Counted from the first letter of the stretch, positions 36,574 to 45,913 are shown. The stretch: 50,220 nt of DNA from Wenzhouxiangella sp. (GCA_007118895.1 SKQS01000254.1:1-50220); one strand, 5' to 3'. Made by a program: numbers and translations. Notes: generated from the sequence alone by a model not told the origin.

Positions 36574-37968
36574 TTATCCCAACGCCTTGACCCCCGAAAT
36601 CAGCGCCTGGGCGACCTTCTGTGCGTCTCCGTAGAGCATACGCGTATTGTCCTCGAAAAACAGCAGGTTTTCGATGCCGGAGAACCCTGTGCCCTGGCCG
36701 CGCTTGATGACGATGCAGTTTCTCGCCTTGTCGACATCGAGTATGGGCATGCCGTAGATCGGGCTGGAGCTGTCCTTGCGGGCCGCCGGGTTGACCACAT
36801 CGTTGGCGCCGATCACAAGCGCCACGTCGGTGGTGGGGAACTGGGCATTGATGTCTTCAAGATCGAAGATCAGGTCGTAGGGTACGCCGGCCTCGGCCAG
36901 CAGCACGTTCATGTGGCCGGGCATGCGGCCGGCAACCGGGTGAATGGCAAAGGTCACCTTCACGCCGCGGCTGGTCAACAGTTCGGTCAGCTCCCAGATC
37001 TTGTGCTGGGCCTGGGCGACGGCCATGCCGTAGCCGGGGACGATAATGACCTTTTCGGCATAGGCCATCTGGATCGCGGCATCGGTAGCGTCGATGGATT
37101 TCATTTCGCCGGTGGCAGGCCCTGCGGCGGCATCCTCGTCGGCCTTGCCGAAGCCGGAAAACAGCACGTTCGACAGCGGACGATTCATCGCCTTGGCCAT
37201 GAGCTGGGTCAGCAGCGTGCCGGCCGCGCCAACCACGATCCCGGCGATCATCAGGGCCGGGATTTCCAGAACATAGCCCTTGAAGCCTACGGCGATGCCG
37301 GTCAGGGCGTTGTACAGGGAAATCACCACCGGCATGTCGGCACCACCGATCGGCACGGTGATAAGAATGCCGGCCACTAGCGCCAGGGCAAAAAATGCCA
37401 GCAACAGCATCGGGCTCGGTCCATCGATGAAGATCCATGCACCGACGGCCAGGGTGGCGACGAACACTACCAGGTTGACAACCTGCTGACCCGGAAAACG
37501 CCAGCTCTTTCGCATCCAGCCCTGCAGCTTGGCAAAGGCAATCAGCGAGCCGGAAAAGGCGATCGAGCCGATGATCGCGCCGAATGCGGCTACCAGCAGC
37601 GTGGTCGGCACCATGCTGACCTGGCCGGAATGCACCTTGAGCAGTTCCACCGCGGCAATGGCTGCCGCCGAGCCGCCGCCCATGCCGTTGTATAGCGCAA
37701 TCATCTGCGGCATGTCGGTCATGGCGACGATGCGCGCCCACCACCAGGCCAGCACCGAGGCCGAGACCAGGGCGATCAGCATCAGGCCGTAGTTGCCGGT
37801 GACCTTGGGATGGACGAAGGTCACCAGGACGGCCAGCAGCATGGCCACACCGGCCCAGATCATGCCCGAGCGCGCGGTGACCGGAGAGCTCATGCCCTTC
37901 AGGCCGTAGATGAACAGGACCGCGGCAGCGAAGTAGGCGGCAGGTACGATGAAGTCCAGTCCAGGCAT
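36574..37968 (-). CDS. pntB: NAD(P) transhydrogenase subunit beta
   Basis: The membrane and NADP(H)-binding subunit of the proton-translocating transhydrogenase. The N-terminal half (~1-265) holds about nine hydrophobic segments; the C-terminal domain III (~300-464) carries VPGYGMAVAQAQ and GANDVVNPAA, the NADP-binding signature. At 464 residues it is full length. It starts three bases after pntAB, implying a tight operon pntAA-pntAB-pntB. Confidence 0.96.
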   Translation of the reverse strand: MPGLDFIVPAAYFAAAVLFIYGLKGMSSPVTARSGMIWAGVAMLLAVLVTFVHPKVTGNYGLMLIALVSASVLAWWWARIVAMTDMPQMIALYNGMGGGSAAAIAAVELLKVHSGQVSMVPTTLLVAAFGAIIGSIAFSGSLIAFAKLQGWMRKSWRFPGQQVVNLVVFVATLAVGAWIFIDGPSPMLLLAFFALALVAGILITVPIGGADMPVVISLYNALTGIAVGFKGYVLEIPALMIAGIVVGAAGTLLTQLMAKAMNRPLSNVLFSGFGKADEDAAAGPATGEMKSIDATDAAIQMAYAEKVIIVPGYGMAVAQAQHKIWELTELLTSRGVKVTFAIHPVAGRMPGHMNVLLAEAGVPYDLIFDLEDINAQFPTTDVALVIGANDVVNPAARKDSSSPIYGMPILDVDKARNCIVIKRGQGTGFSGIENLLFFEDNTRMLYGDAQKVAQALISGVKALG

Positions 37969-37971
37969 GGC

Positions 37972-38265
37972 TTATTCCTTTTTGTTCTTGTCGGAGGACT
38001 TGAACATCTCGAGCATGCGCTCGGTGACTACGTAGCCGCCGACCGCGTTGCCGGCGCCGAGAAACACCGCGATGAATCCGACCACGATCTCGGCGGTGGT
38101 GTCGGCCATGCCGAGCACCACCATGCCGCCAACCACGACAATGCCGTGGATGAAGTTCGAACCCGACATCAGCGGGGTGTGCAGGATGGCCGGTACGCGC
38201 CGGATCACCTCGATCCCGGTAAATGCCGCCAGCATGAAAATGTAGAGCGCAATCCAGCCTTCCAT
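37972..38265 (-). CDS. pntAB: NAD(P) transhydrogenase subunit alpha, membrane part
   Basis: A 97-residue subunit with about three membrane segments (WIALYIFMLAAFTGIEVI, then VVVGGMVVLGMA and the following stretch). It equals the C-terminal membrane part of the single PntA chain of E. coli. Here that chain is split in two, as in Rhodospirillum rubrum. It sits 106 bases after pntAA, a gap that holds a quasi-palindrome, and three bases before pntB. Confidence 0.93.
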   Translation of the reverse strand: MEGWIALYIFMLAAFTGIEVIRRVPAILHTPLMSGSNFIHGIVVVGGMVVLGMADTTAEIVVGFIAVFLGAGNAVGGYVVTERMLEMFKSSDKNKKE

Positions 38266-38288
38266 GGCTTACTCCTGAATGTTTGTGT

Positions 38289-38369
38289 TCACCACGAAGG
38301 CACGGAGATCACGGAGAAAATCTGAAAAAACTTTCTGTCTCCTCTGTGTCCTCTGTGTCTCTGTGGTGA
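38289..38369. repeat. Purine/pyrimidine quasi-palindrome between pntAA and pntAB
   Basis: The outer arms TCACCAC (38289-38295) and GTGGTGA (38363-38369) are perfect complements. The left arm then runs through purine-rich GCACGGAG/CACGGAG units, the right through CTCTGTGTC units. It closely resembles the 26644-26710 element. It sits in the gap between the two alpha-subunit genes of one operon, so it could tune their relative expression or be a mobile repeat. Confidence 0.6.
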
Positions 38370-38371
38370 GC

Positions 38372-39481
38372 TTACTTGAATTTTTCATGGACGATTTGGC
38401 CGCCGTGGCCCAGCAGGCAGCCGGCGATCACTTCATCCTCGGTATTGATATTGAGCCCGGTCTCGTCGATCAGCAGGGTGAGCAGGTTGTGCACATTCTT
38501 GGCATACATCTCCGAGGCGTGCAGCGCCGCGCGGCTGGGCAGGTCGAGTGGGCCGTGGACCAGCACGCCGCCATGATCGACGGTCTCGCCCGGCCGGGTC
38601 AGCTCGCAGTTGCCGCCGGTCTCGGCGGCCAGGTCGACGATTACGCTGCCCGGCGCCATGTCGTCGACCATGGCCTCGGTGATGATCTTAGGTGCCGGCC
38701 GCCCGGGAATGGCAGCGGTGGAAATGACCACGTCGGCCCGGGCCAGGTGACGGGCCAGGGCTTCGGCCTGGCGGGCCTTTTCCTCTTCGGTCAGCTCGCG
38801 CGCGTATCCGCCCTCGCTTTCGGCGTCGACCCCGGTATCGATCATCTTCGCGCCCAGCGATTCGACCTGTTCGCGGGCAGCAGCGCGAATGTCGTAGGCC
38901 TCGACCTGGGCGCCGAGCCGCCGCGCAGTGGCAATCGCCTGCAAGCCGGCGACACCGGCGCCGATGACCACAGCCTTGGCCGGCCGCAGGGTGCCGGCGG
39001 CGGTGGTCAGCATCGGAAACAGTCGCGGGGCGATATCGGCTGCAATGATCACTGCCTGATAGCCGGCCACCGTGGCCTGAGAACTCAGCACATCCATGGC
39101 CTGGGCCCGGGTGATGCGTGGAATCAGCTCCATGGCAATCAGCGACAGCCCGCGACCGGCAGCCGTGGTCAGCAGCTTCAGGTTCGTGAATGGATTGAGC
39201 TGGCCGATAAACAGCGTGCCCTGGCCGGCGGCGGCGAAAGTCTTCTCCGTCGGGCAACGCACGCAGAGCACGATATCGGCCCGGTCGACCAGACTGGCGA
39301 CGTCATCGACGACCTCGCAATCACCCCAGGCCGTGTCGGGATGTCCGGCCCGGGTACCGGCCCCGGACTGGATAAGCACCTGGTGTCCGGCCTGGATGAG
39401 TTTTGCCGCCGTTGGCGGGTCCAGCGCCACCCGGCGCTCGCCCTCGGCGGTTTCGGCAATGATTCCGATGCAAAGCGTCAT
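38372..39481 (-). CDS. pntAA: NAD(P) transhydrogenase subunit alpha, NAD-binding part
   Basis: A 369-residue soluble domain I that binds NAD(H). It belongs to the alanine dehydrogenase/PNT family, with the Rossmann segment VIGAGVAGLQAIATARRLGA at ~170. The N-terminus (TLCIGIIAETAEGERRVAL) is typical. It lacks the membrane part, which is encoded separately as pntAB. A likely promoter lies about 26 bases upstream of the ATG, and a GAGGGA site precedes the start. Confidence 0.95.
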   Translation of the reverse strand: MTLCIGIIAETAEGERRVALDPPTAAKLIQAGHQVLIQSGAGTRAGHPDTAWGDCEVVDDVASLVDRADIVLCVRCPTEKTFAAAGQGTLFIGQLNPFTNLKLLTTAAGRGLSLIAMELIPRITRAQAMDVLSSQATVAGYQAVIIAADIAPRLFPMLTTAAGTLRPAKAVVIGAGVAGLQAIATARRLGAQVEAYDIRAAAREQVESLGAKMIDTGVDAESEGGYARELTEEEKARQAEALARHLARADVVISTAAIPGRPAPKIITEAMVDDMAPGSVIVDLAAETGGNCELTRPGETVDHGGVLVHGPLDLPSRAALHASEMYAKNVHNLLTLLIDETGLNINTEDEVIAGCLLGHGGQIVHEKFK

Positions 39482-39793
39482 GGCAGTCCCTCGACTAGAG
39501 CAGCTGAGTGTAGCCGCATACCATCCATGGAATCAACGCGGTTTTTCTGTCAGAGCTCTCAACCGCAACGCCAACACCAAGCGCTGAAGGCTAAAGTAGC
39601 AGAAGGGGTACCTATACTCCAGAAGTGCTGACAAAAGATCTTCATGCTGGCGCTTTCTGCCCCGGATTGATTCGAGTCCCCGGCCGGCTGATCTGGAATC
39701 GACCCAACCCCGGTGATCGTGAGCAAGGTCATGCTGTTGAAATGCCTGCACTCAGAATCAGCTTGGACTGGTTCCGCCCAATGTTTTGCCCAT
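39482..39793. other. 312-base gap upstream of pntAA
   Basis: Apart from the pntAA promoter at 39507-39536 I see no gene, RNA or clear repeat. Short frames here lack plausible starts and coding character. Confidence 0.5.
39507..39536 (-). promoter_or_regulatory. Candidate sigma-70 promoter for the pnt operon
   Basis: On the minus strand, TTGATT (39536-39531) and TACACT (39512-39507) are separated by 18 bases, close to the sigma-70 consensus. They lie about 26 bases upstream of the pntAA ATG, directly before a GAGGGA ribosome site. Confidence 0.4.
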
Positions 39794-40462
39794 CTACCAG
39801 CCCCGGGCCTGGGCCCCTGCCAGGCGCTCGGGCGTGCCGATATCCATCCAGCGGCCGGGATGGTGCTGCCCGCTTAGCTGACCGGCCTGGATGGCGCGAT
39901 CGAGCAGCGGCCTGAGCGGCATCGGTTGGTCGGGATCGAGCGATTCGAACATCCGGCTGCGAAACAGGCCGATCCCGGAGTAGGTCAGGCCGTTGCCCTC
40001 GGCAGCATGCAGCCGTCCGGCTGCATCCAGCGCGAAATCACCCATCGGATGATGTGCCGGGTTGTCCACCATCACCAGGTGGGCCAGGCCTTCAGGCTGC
40101 AGTCCGATGAGCCGGCCGTAATCGAAATCACACAGCACGTCGGCGCTGACGGCCAGAAACAGCGGGCTGTCCAGCAGGGGCAGTGCACGGCTGATCCCGC
40201 CGGCGGTTTCCAGCGCGCCGGGCGGCTCGACCGAGTAGCGAATCTCCACGCCCCAGCGGCTGCCGTCGCCCAGCGTCTGCATGATCTGTTCGGCCAGCCA
40301 GCTGACGTTGATCACGATCTGGTCAATGCCTGCGCCGGCCAGGGCGCGAAGATGTCGGACGATCAGCGACTGTCCACCGACCTCGACCAGCGGCTTGGCC
40401 ACCCGGTCAGTCAGCGGCCGCAGCCGTTCGCCGCGCCCGGCGGCCAGGATCATCGCTCGCAT
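39794..40462 (-). CDS. murU: N-acetylmuramate alpha-1-phosphate uridylyltransferase (MurU)
   Basis: A 222-residue nucleotidyltransferase that makes UDP-MurNAc from MurNAc-1-phosphate in peptidoglycan recycling. The signature LAAGRGERLRPLT (6-18) with Lys23 is intact, and SADVLCDFDYG holds the metal-binding acid. It resembles Pseudomonas MurU, and amgK lies 2.3 kb away on the same strand, supporting the call over a generic sugar-nucleotide transferase. The usual direct amgK-murU adjacency is broken by a secreted protein gene on the other strand. Confidence 0.88.
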   Translation of the reverse strand: MRAMILAAGRGERLRPLTDRVAKPLVEVGGQSLIVRHLRALAGAGIDQIVINVSWLAEQIMQTLGDGSRWGVEIRYSVEPPGALETAGGISRALPLLDSPLFLAVSADVLCDFDYGRLIGLQPEGLAHLVMVDNPAHHPMGDFALDAAGRLHAAEGNGLTYSGIGLFRSRMFESLDPDQPMPLRPLLDRAIQAGQLSGQHHPGRWMDIGTPERLAGAQARGW

Positions 40463-40593
40463 CTTGTTCTCTATCGCCTTGCTTTTCTGCAGCGCATCCT
40501 AGCGTGAAGCAAAGTCTGGGGAAAGCCGATGTCGCGTTTTCAGGTTCGATTACGTTCCACACTATGAAGCCGAGTACAAACGGGAGGTTGAGC

Positions 40594-42783
40594 ATGAGAA
40601 CCCTGAGCCTGTTGCTATTGTTGAGCACAACAATTATTAGCGTGCCTCTGTGGGCGATGACCACCATCAGCTACCAGGGGCAGCTCCAGCAGTCCGGAAC
40701 CCCGGTGACAGATACCGTTGACATGGAATTCCGACTGTTCGAGAGTTTTTCTGGCAGCGATCAGGTCGGCCCGATGATCAGCCTCTCCGATGTGCCGGTG
40801 CAGGATGGTCTGTTTCAGGTCGAGCTTGACTTCGGCCCCGGGGCGTTCGGCGCCGACCAGCGCTACCTGGATATCGTTGTCGAAGGCTCCAGCCTGACAC
40901 CACGGCAGGCAATTCGGGCAGCCCCCGTCGCGCTATTTGCCCTTGATGGCAACGAGGGCCCCGAGGGACCGCCTGGTCCGACGGGTCCGACGGGTCCGCC
41001 TGGCCCGATGGGCCCGCAAGGTCTCGAAGGTCCCCCCGGTGCGGATGGCGCCGAAAATGCCTGGAGCCTGACCGGCAACGAGATCAGCGACAGCGAGTTT
41101 CTTGGAACCACCAACGATCAGGCTTTCATTCTCAAGGTCGATGACCAACAAGCCTGGCGCGTCGAGCCCGTGCCCTACAGCCTGCCTTCGAACTTCGATG
41201 AGGTCGCGCCCAACCTTGTGGCCGGCTGGGATGGCAACGCGGTGATCGATGAAGCGGTCGGAGCCACCATTTCCGGCGGGGGTGGCCTACTGTTCCAGAC
41301 CCAGGCCTTTGGCAACGTTGTCAGCAGCAACTTCGGCACCGTGGGCGGTGGACTGGGCAATCTGGCCGCGGGCGAATGGTACACGACCATTGGCGGCGGC
41401 CTGGAAAATCAGGCCGTGGACTGGTGGAGCACGGTAGGTGGTGGCACGACGAATATTGCCGACGGGCTCGGTGTCACTATTGGTGGCGGACGGGAAAATG
41501 CCGCCCATGCCGAGAGTGCGACGATCGCTGGCGGAATCGAGAACTACATCAGTGTCCCGTCCCATCAGATGGGTGCGGCCACGATTGGGGGCGGCTACAA
41601 CAACGAGATACTGTCGCGCGTGGCGACCATCGCCGGGGGCCAGAACAACCAGGCCTTTGGCTCATTCTCATTCATCGGCGGGGGAGAGGCCAACATTGCT
41701 GGCAATTTGCACGCGGTGATTGCCGGCGGCCAGGAAAACGTCGTGGCCGGCTGGAACAGCACAATCGGCGGCGGGCTGGAAAACTGGGTCGCAAACCCTT
41801 ACTCCTCGATTCTCGGTGGTGAAGCCAACTACACTTTCTTGCAGTACGCCAGTATTGTCGGCGGATATCGTAATTCGGCGCTTGGCGATTACGCTACGGT
41901 ACTCGGGGGCAGCAGCAATTGCGCCGGCTCCGATTACAGTGTGGCCGTCGGCCGCCGTGCCAAGGTCAGACAAGCCGTGGCAGCCCCACCGAACCAGCCT
42001 GACCATGGCTGCGCTGGCGTTCCCGGTGGCAACGATACGGGAACTTTCGTCTGGGCCGACAGCACCGACCAGGATTTCATTTCCACCGGCAGTGACCAGT
42101 TCCTGATCCGGGCTACCGGCGGTGTCGGCATCAACAGCAACGACCCCACGGCAGCACTGACCGTGCAGGCATCGGCGTCCCAGCTGGTCCCTCTCCGAGT
42201 GCGGGACACCTCCGGCTCAACTCTCCTTACCATTGGCTCGTCGGGCGCTTTGGAAACCGCCAGTACGGTATTTGTAGGCCAGTTTGGCTCGGGGGGCACG
42301 TCTGTGTGTCGCAGCGGCCTGGGCCAATTGACCGCCTGCACCTCCAGTATCCGCTTCAAAACTGACGTTGCGCCGCTTGATTCCGCGGCCGAGCTGGTTT
42401 CACAATTGCGACCGGTACGCTATCGTCGAACCGATGACGACATGGCGGACATTGGCCTGATCGCCGAGGAAGTCGCCGAGGTCATTCCCGAAATCATTCG
42501 CCATGATGCCCAGGGACGCATCGAGGGCTTCGAGTACAGCCGTCTGGGGCCGATAATGATCGCCGCTCATCAGGAGCTTGTGGCGCGCCACGACCGCGAG
42601 ATGGCGACACTGAAGGAGGAAAATGCCCGGCTGAACAGCCAGCTGAACGCAATGCAGTCACAGATCGGGAAGTTGCAGGTGCAGGTTCAGTACAAGACCG
42701 ATCTGGAGCGGCGCCTGGCGCTGCTGGAAACTGTGCTGCTTGAATCAGGTCAGCTGGAACTGGTATTGGATCGCAGTCACTGA
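40594..42783 (+). CDS. Secreted fibre-like protein: collagen-like repeat, GGG-x-x-N head repeats, S74 self-cleaving chaperone domain
   Basis: An extracellular or surface protein of 729 residues. A signal peptide (~1-21, LSLLLLLSTTIISVPLWA) comes first, then a beta-rich N-domain (ISYQGQLQQSGTPVTDTVDM). Twelve Gly-X-Y triplets form a collagen-like stretch at 119-154. About 13 repeats of ~15 residues follow (223-457, consensus near TIGGGxxNxAxG), like a trimeric fibre head. The C-terminus is a Peptidase_S74 intramolecular chaperone: SSIRFK places Ser584 five residues before Lys589, the spacing of the endosialidase cleavage dyad, and a coiled coil (~660-720) ends the chain. The ATG at 40594 has GGAGG 8 bases upstream. 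No phage genes flank it. Host or surface binding is possible but unproven. Confidence 0.85.
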   Translation: MRTLSLLLLLSTTIISVPLWAMTTISYQGQLQQSGTPVTDTVDMEFRLFESFSGSDQVGPMISLSDVPVQDGLFQVELDFGPGAFGADQRYLDIVVEGSSLTPRQAIRAAPVALFALDGNEGPEGPPGPTGPTGPPGPMGPQGLEGPPGADGAENAWSLTGNEISDSEFLGTTNDQAFILKVDDQQAWRVEPVPYSLPSNFDEVAPNLVAGWDGNAVIDEAVGATISGGGGLLFQTQAFGNVVSSNFGTVGGGLGNLAAGEWYTTIGGGLENQAVDWWSTVGGGTTNIADGLGVTIGGGRENAAHAESATIAGGIENYISVPSHQMGAATIGGGYNNEILSRVATIAGGQNNQAFGSFSFIGGGEANIAGNLHAVIAGGQENVVAGWNSTIGGGLENWVANPYSSILGGEANYTFLQYASIVGGYRNSALGDYATVLGGSSNCAGSDYSVAVGRRAKVRQAVAAPPNQPDHGCAGVPGGNDTGTFVWADSTDQDFISTGSDQFLIRATGGVGINSNDPTAALTVQASASQLVPLRVRDTSGSTLLTIGSSGALETASTVFVGQFGSGGTSVCRSGLGQLTACTSSIRFKTDVAPLDSAAELVSQLRPVRYRRTDDDMADIGLIAEEVAEVIPEIIRHDAQGRIEGFEYSRLGPIMIAAHQELVARHDREMATLKEENARLNSQLNAMQSQIGKLQVQVQYKTDLERRLALLETVLLESGQLELVLDRSH

Positions 42784-42784
42784 T

Positions 42785-43777
42785 TCACTGGGCACGATCG
42801 CGGGCGCGGGCCCGCCAGGCCTTGAGCAGCTCATCAAGCGCGATAAGCTCTGGGTTGCGGGCGATGGCCTGCTGCAGGTAGCTGAAGAAGCGGGGAGTGT
42901 CTTCCAGGTAGCGCGGCTTGCCGTCGCGGTAGCGGATGCGGGCGAAGATGCCGATGACCTTGAGATGTCGCTGCACGCCCATCAGGTCGCAGGTCCGGCG
43001 CCACAGATCGGCCGTTGCCGGCAGCGCCAGGCCGGCGGCGCGGGCGCGCTGTCGGTAGTCCTCCAGCCAGCCATCGACCTGCGGCTCCGGCCAGCTCAGG
43101 AAAGCGTCGCGGAACAGGCACACCGGGTCATAGCTGACCGGACCTCTAACCGCATCCTGAAAGTCGATGATGCCCGGGTTGGGGTCTGTCAGCATCAGGT
43201 TGCGAGGCATGAAGTCGCGGTGGCAGAACGCCTGTGGCTGGTCCATCGCCCAGCGAATCAGCAGGGCACAAACCGAGTCCCAATCATCGAGTTCGTCGTC
43301 GGTCGGGACGACCTGCCAGTGACGGGTCAGGAACCAGTCGACGAACAGCGCCAGCTCGGCAAGTAGTCGGGCCGTGTCGTAGTCGGGCAGGCCGACAGCA
43401 TCGGCCCGGGTCTGCATGTGCAGCAGGGCGGCCAGCGCGTCCTCGAACAGTGCCGGGGCCGACTGTTCGTCCAGCACATGGTGGTAGGGTTTGTCGCCCA
43501 GATCCTCGAGCAGCGCAAATCCGCGTGTCGGGTCGGCAGCCAGGATGGCCGGGACATGCAGTCCGGCCCGAGCCAGGCGCTTGCCGACTTCGAGGAAGGC
43601 CTGAGTGTTTTCGTGCTCGGGTGGCGCATCCATCAGCACCAGGCTGCGATTGGTGGTCTTCAAGCGGAAATAGCGGCGGAAACTGGCATCCGAAGAGATC
43701 GGATGGCTGGCCAGGAAGCCCTGTTTCAGCAGACTCCGTGCCCAGTCCTCGGCCTGGCTTCGACGTGGGTCCTGCAA
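42785..43777 (-). CDS. amgK: N-acetylmuramate/N-acetylglucosamine kinase (AmgK)
   Basis: An aminoglycoside-phosphotransferase-fold kinase that phosphorylates the anomeric position of MurNAc and GlcNAc from recycled murein, bypassing de novo synthesis. The catalytic loop CHRDFMPRNL (Asp188, Asn193) and the metal-binding IIDFQDA (Asp205) are present. At 330 residues it matches the family. It ends one base past the stop of the convergent fibre protein gene. It is divergent from the suf regulator, with 225 bases between. Confidence 0.9.
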   Translation of the reverse strand: MQDPRRSQAEDWARSLLKQGFLASHPISSDASFRRYFRLKTTNRSLVLMDAPPEHENTQAFLEVGKRLARAGLHVPAILAADPTRGFALLEDLGDKPYHHVLDEQSAPALFEDALAALLHMQTRADAVGLPDYDTARLLAELALFVDWFLTRHWQVVPTDDELDDWDSVCALLIRWAMDQPQAFCHRDFMPRNLMLTDPNPGIIDFQDAVRGPVSYDPVCLFRDAFLSWPEPQVDGWLEDYRQRARAAGLALPATADLWRRTCDLMGVQRHLKVIGIFARIRYRDGKPRYLEDTPRFFSYLQQAIARNPELIALDELLKAWRARARDRAQ

Positions 43778-43867
43778 AAGATGTCTCCAGATCTCGTCGA
43801 CAATAATCGTGCCCGGCAGAAACCTTATCCGGTGTGAGCGTTTCTGTCGATAGGCCGGCCAGTCGGT

Positions 43868-43899
43868 TGTCAGCGAGAACAGGCTGATTTGCGCTGACA
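43868..43899. repeat. Inverted repeat in the amgK-suf divergent region
   Basis: TGTCAGCG (43868-43875) and CGCTGACA (43892-43899) are perfect 8-base arms with a 16-base spacer. It lies in the amgK leader and ~100 bases from the Rrf2 start. It could be an operator or a hairpin in the amgK transcript. Confidence 0.4.
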
Positions 43900-43921
43900 G
43901 ACGGGCCTGCCTTAAACTAAT

Positions 43922-43959
43922 ACCAAATTGGTCTTGTTTTCACCAACTGGCAGTACAAT
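43922..43959 (+). promoter_or_regulatory. Candidate suf promoter with two tandem operator-like sites
   Basis: ACCAA-A-TTGGT (43922-43932) is a perfect inverted repeat around a single centre base. A second, imperfect copy starts 20 bases later (ACCAACTGGCA, 43942-43952). A -10-like TACAAT follows at 43954-43959; the -35 is unclear (TTGTTT at 43934-43939 is too close). The layout fits autoregulation by the Rrf2 protein encoded 44 bases downstream. Confidence 0.4.
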
Positions 43960-44002
43960 ATTGAAAAAACAAGACGCTGCCGTCTTCCACGGGATTCAGA
44001 AA

Positions 44003-44455
44003 ATGCTGCGCATAAGCAAGTTGACTGACTACGCGACCGTACTGTTGGCCACCATGGTCAGTGACGAGCGGGCCTGTCTGCCGGCCAGTCAGCTGGCCGA
44101 GGCTTCCGGGCTGGAACTGCCGACCGTGGCCAAGGTGATGAAGACTCTGGCGCGTGGCGGCATTGTCGAGTCGGTTCGCGGCGTGCACGGTGGTTACCGA
44201 CTGGTCGACGAGCCGACCGATATTTCGGTCGCCGCGATCGTCAGGGCCATGGAGGGACCGATTGCGCTGACCGAGTGCAGCCTCGAGTCGGGGCTGTGTA
44301 TTCACGAATCGGAATGTCATCTGCGCGGTAACTGGCAGCGCATCGGCCAGGCCGTAGAGCAGGCACTGGAGCAGCTGACCCTGGCTGACCTGGCAGCACC
44401 CCGCCCGCCGCGCATCGCCATTCGAACCGAAATCATCGAAACCGTTTCCGGGTGA
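44003..44455 (+). CDS. Rrf2-family SUF operon regulator (iron-sulfur sensor)
   Basis: A 150-residue Rrf2/IscR-like regulator of the gammaproteobacterial SUF type. A winged helix lies at the N-terminus ([21 protein letters not shown]). The cluster-binding cysteines are in the segment ECSLESGLC and ESEC, spacing Cys-x6-Cys-x5-Cys, close to IscR. It probably senses [Fe-S] supply and controls sufBCDS, which starts seven bases after its stop. I use the ATG at 44003; the frame opens 25 codons earlier but that part overlaps the promoter region. Confidence 0.92.
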   Translation: MLRISKLTDYATVLLATMVSDERACLPASQLAEASGLELPTVAKVMKTLARGGIVESVRGVHGGYRLVDEPTDISVAAIVRAMEGPIALTECSLESGLCIHESECHLRGNWQRIGQAVEQALEQLTLADLAAPRPPRIAIRTEIIETVSG

Positions 44456-44462
44456 GCTTGAC

Positions 44463-45908
44463 ATGAACCAGACTGTCGAACAGGTCGATCGCTACATCCG
44501 CCAGCGCTACAAGGCTGGCTTCTACACCGATATCGAGTCCGACCGGGTGCCGGCCGGGCTGAACGAAGAGATCATTGCCATGATCTCGGCGAAAAAGGAG
44601 GAGCCGGAGTGGCTGCTGGAATGGCGCCTGAAGGCCTTTCATCACTGGCAGACCATGGTTGGTCCGAACTGGGCCATGCTGAAGCTGCCGGCCATTGACT
44701 TCCAGAAGATTCATTACTACGCCGCACCCAAGCAGCAGGATCGGCCCAAGAGCCTCGACGAGGTCGATCCCAAGCTGCTGGAGACCTTCGACAAGCTGGG
44801 CGTTCCGCTGCACGAGCGGGCCCGTTTGGCCGGCGTGGCGGTGGATGCGGTATTCGACTCGGTTTCGGTTGGCACCACATTCCAGAAAGAGCTGGCCGAG
44901 GCCGGCGTGATCTTCTGCAGTTTCTCCGAGGCGGTCAAGGACCATCCCGAGCTGGTGCGTGAATACCTTGGCTCGGTCGTTCCCTACACCGACAACTACT
45001 TTGCGGCGCTCAACTCGGCGGTGTTTTCCGACGGTTCATTTGTTTACATACCCGAAAACACGCGGTGCCCGATGGAGCTTTCGACCTATTTCAGGATCAA
45101 TGCCCGCGATACCGGTCAGTTCGAGCGTACCCTGATCATTGCCGAGCCGGGCAGCGAGGTCAGCTACCTGGAAGGCTGTACCGCGCCGATGCGCGATGAA
45201 AACCAGCTGCATGCGGCCGTGGTCGAGCTGGTCGCGCGCAAGCAGGCCAGGATCAAGTACTCGACGGTGCAGAATTGGTACCCGGGCGACGAAAACGGCA
45301 AGGGCGGCATTTACAACTTCGTCACCAAGCGTGGTGACTGCCGCGAGGACGATGCGCGCATATCCTGGACCCAGGTAGAGACCGGTTCGGCCATTACCTG
45401 GAAGTACCCGTCCTGCATCCTTCGTGGTGATCGTTCGGCTGGCGAGTTCTACTCGGTGGCGCTGACCCACAACCACCAGCAGGCCGATACCGGCACCAAG
45501 ATGATTCACCTGGGGAAAAACACCACCAGCAAGATCATTTCCAAGGGCATTTCGGCCGGCAAGAGCAATAACAGCTACCGCGGGCTGGTTAGGGTTGCCC
45601 GGCGCGCCGACAATGCGCGCAACTATACCCAGTGCGACAGCTTGCTGATCGGCAAGACCTGCGGCGCCCATACCTTTCCCTATATCGAGTCGGCCAACCC
45701 AACGGCCACCATCGAGCACGAGGCAACCACATCCAGGGTCGGCGAGGACCAGCTGTTCTACTGCCGATCACGCGGCCTGGACGAGGAAAACGCCGTGGCG
45801 ATGATCGTCGATGGCTTCTGCAAGGAAGTGTTCAAGGAATTGCCGATGGAATTCGCCGTCGAAGCCAAGGCGCTTCTTGAAATCTCGCTGGAGGGGGCGG
45901 TGGGCTGA
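44463..45908 (+). CDS. sufB: Fe-S cluster assembly scaffold protein SufB
   Basis: The scaffold core of the SufBCD complex, where sulfur from SufS and iron are built into clusters. It shows the SufB beta-helix core with [36 protein letters not shown] and the conserved [15 protein letters not shown]. At 481 residues it is close to E. coli SufB (495). It follows the Rrf2 regulator and is followed by sufC after a 117-base gap that holds a quasi-palindrome. Confidence 0.97.
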   Translation: MNQTVEQVDRYIRQRYKAGFYTDIESDRVPAGLNEEIIAMISAKKEEPEWLLEWRLKAFHHWQTMVGPNWAMLKLPAIDFQKIHYYAAPKQQDRPKSLDEVDPKLLETFDKLGVPLHERARLAGVAVDAVFDSVSVGTTFQKELAEAGVIFCSFSEAVKDHPELVREYLGSVVPYTDNYFAALNSAVFSDGSFVYIPENTRCPMELSTYFRINARDTGQFERTLIIAEPGSEVSYLEGCTAPMRDENQLHAAVVELVARKQARIKYSTVQNWYPGDENGKGGIYNFVTKRGDCREDDARISWTQVETGSAITWKYPSCILRGDRSAGEFYSVALTHNHQQADTGTKMIHLGKNTTSKIISKGISAGKSNNSYRGLVRVARRADNARNYTQCDSLLIGKTCGAHTFPYIESANPTATIEHEATTSRVGEDQLFYCRSRGLDEENAVAMIVDGFCKEVFKELPMEFAVEAKALLEISLEGAVG

Positions 45909-45913
45909 ACTGT

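Noticed and set aside
40594-42783. Prophage or tail module because of the S74/collagen-like gene
   Set aside because: Flanking genes are murU and amgK, with no phage structural, lysis or integrase genes in the window, and the protein has a Sec-type signal peptide.
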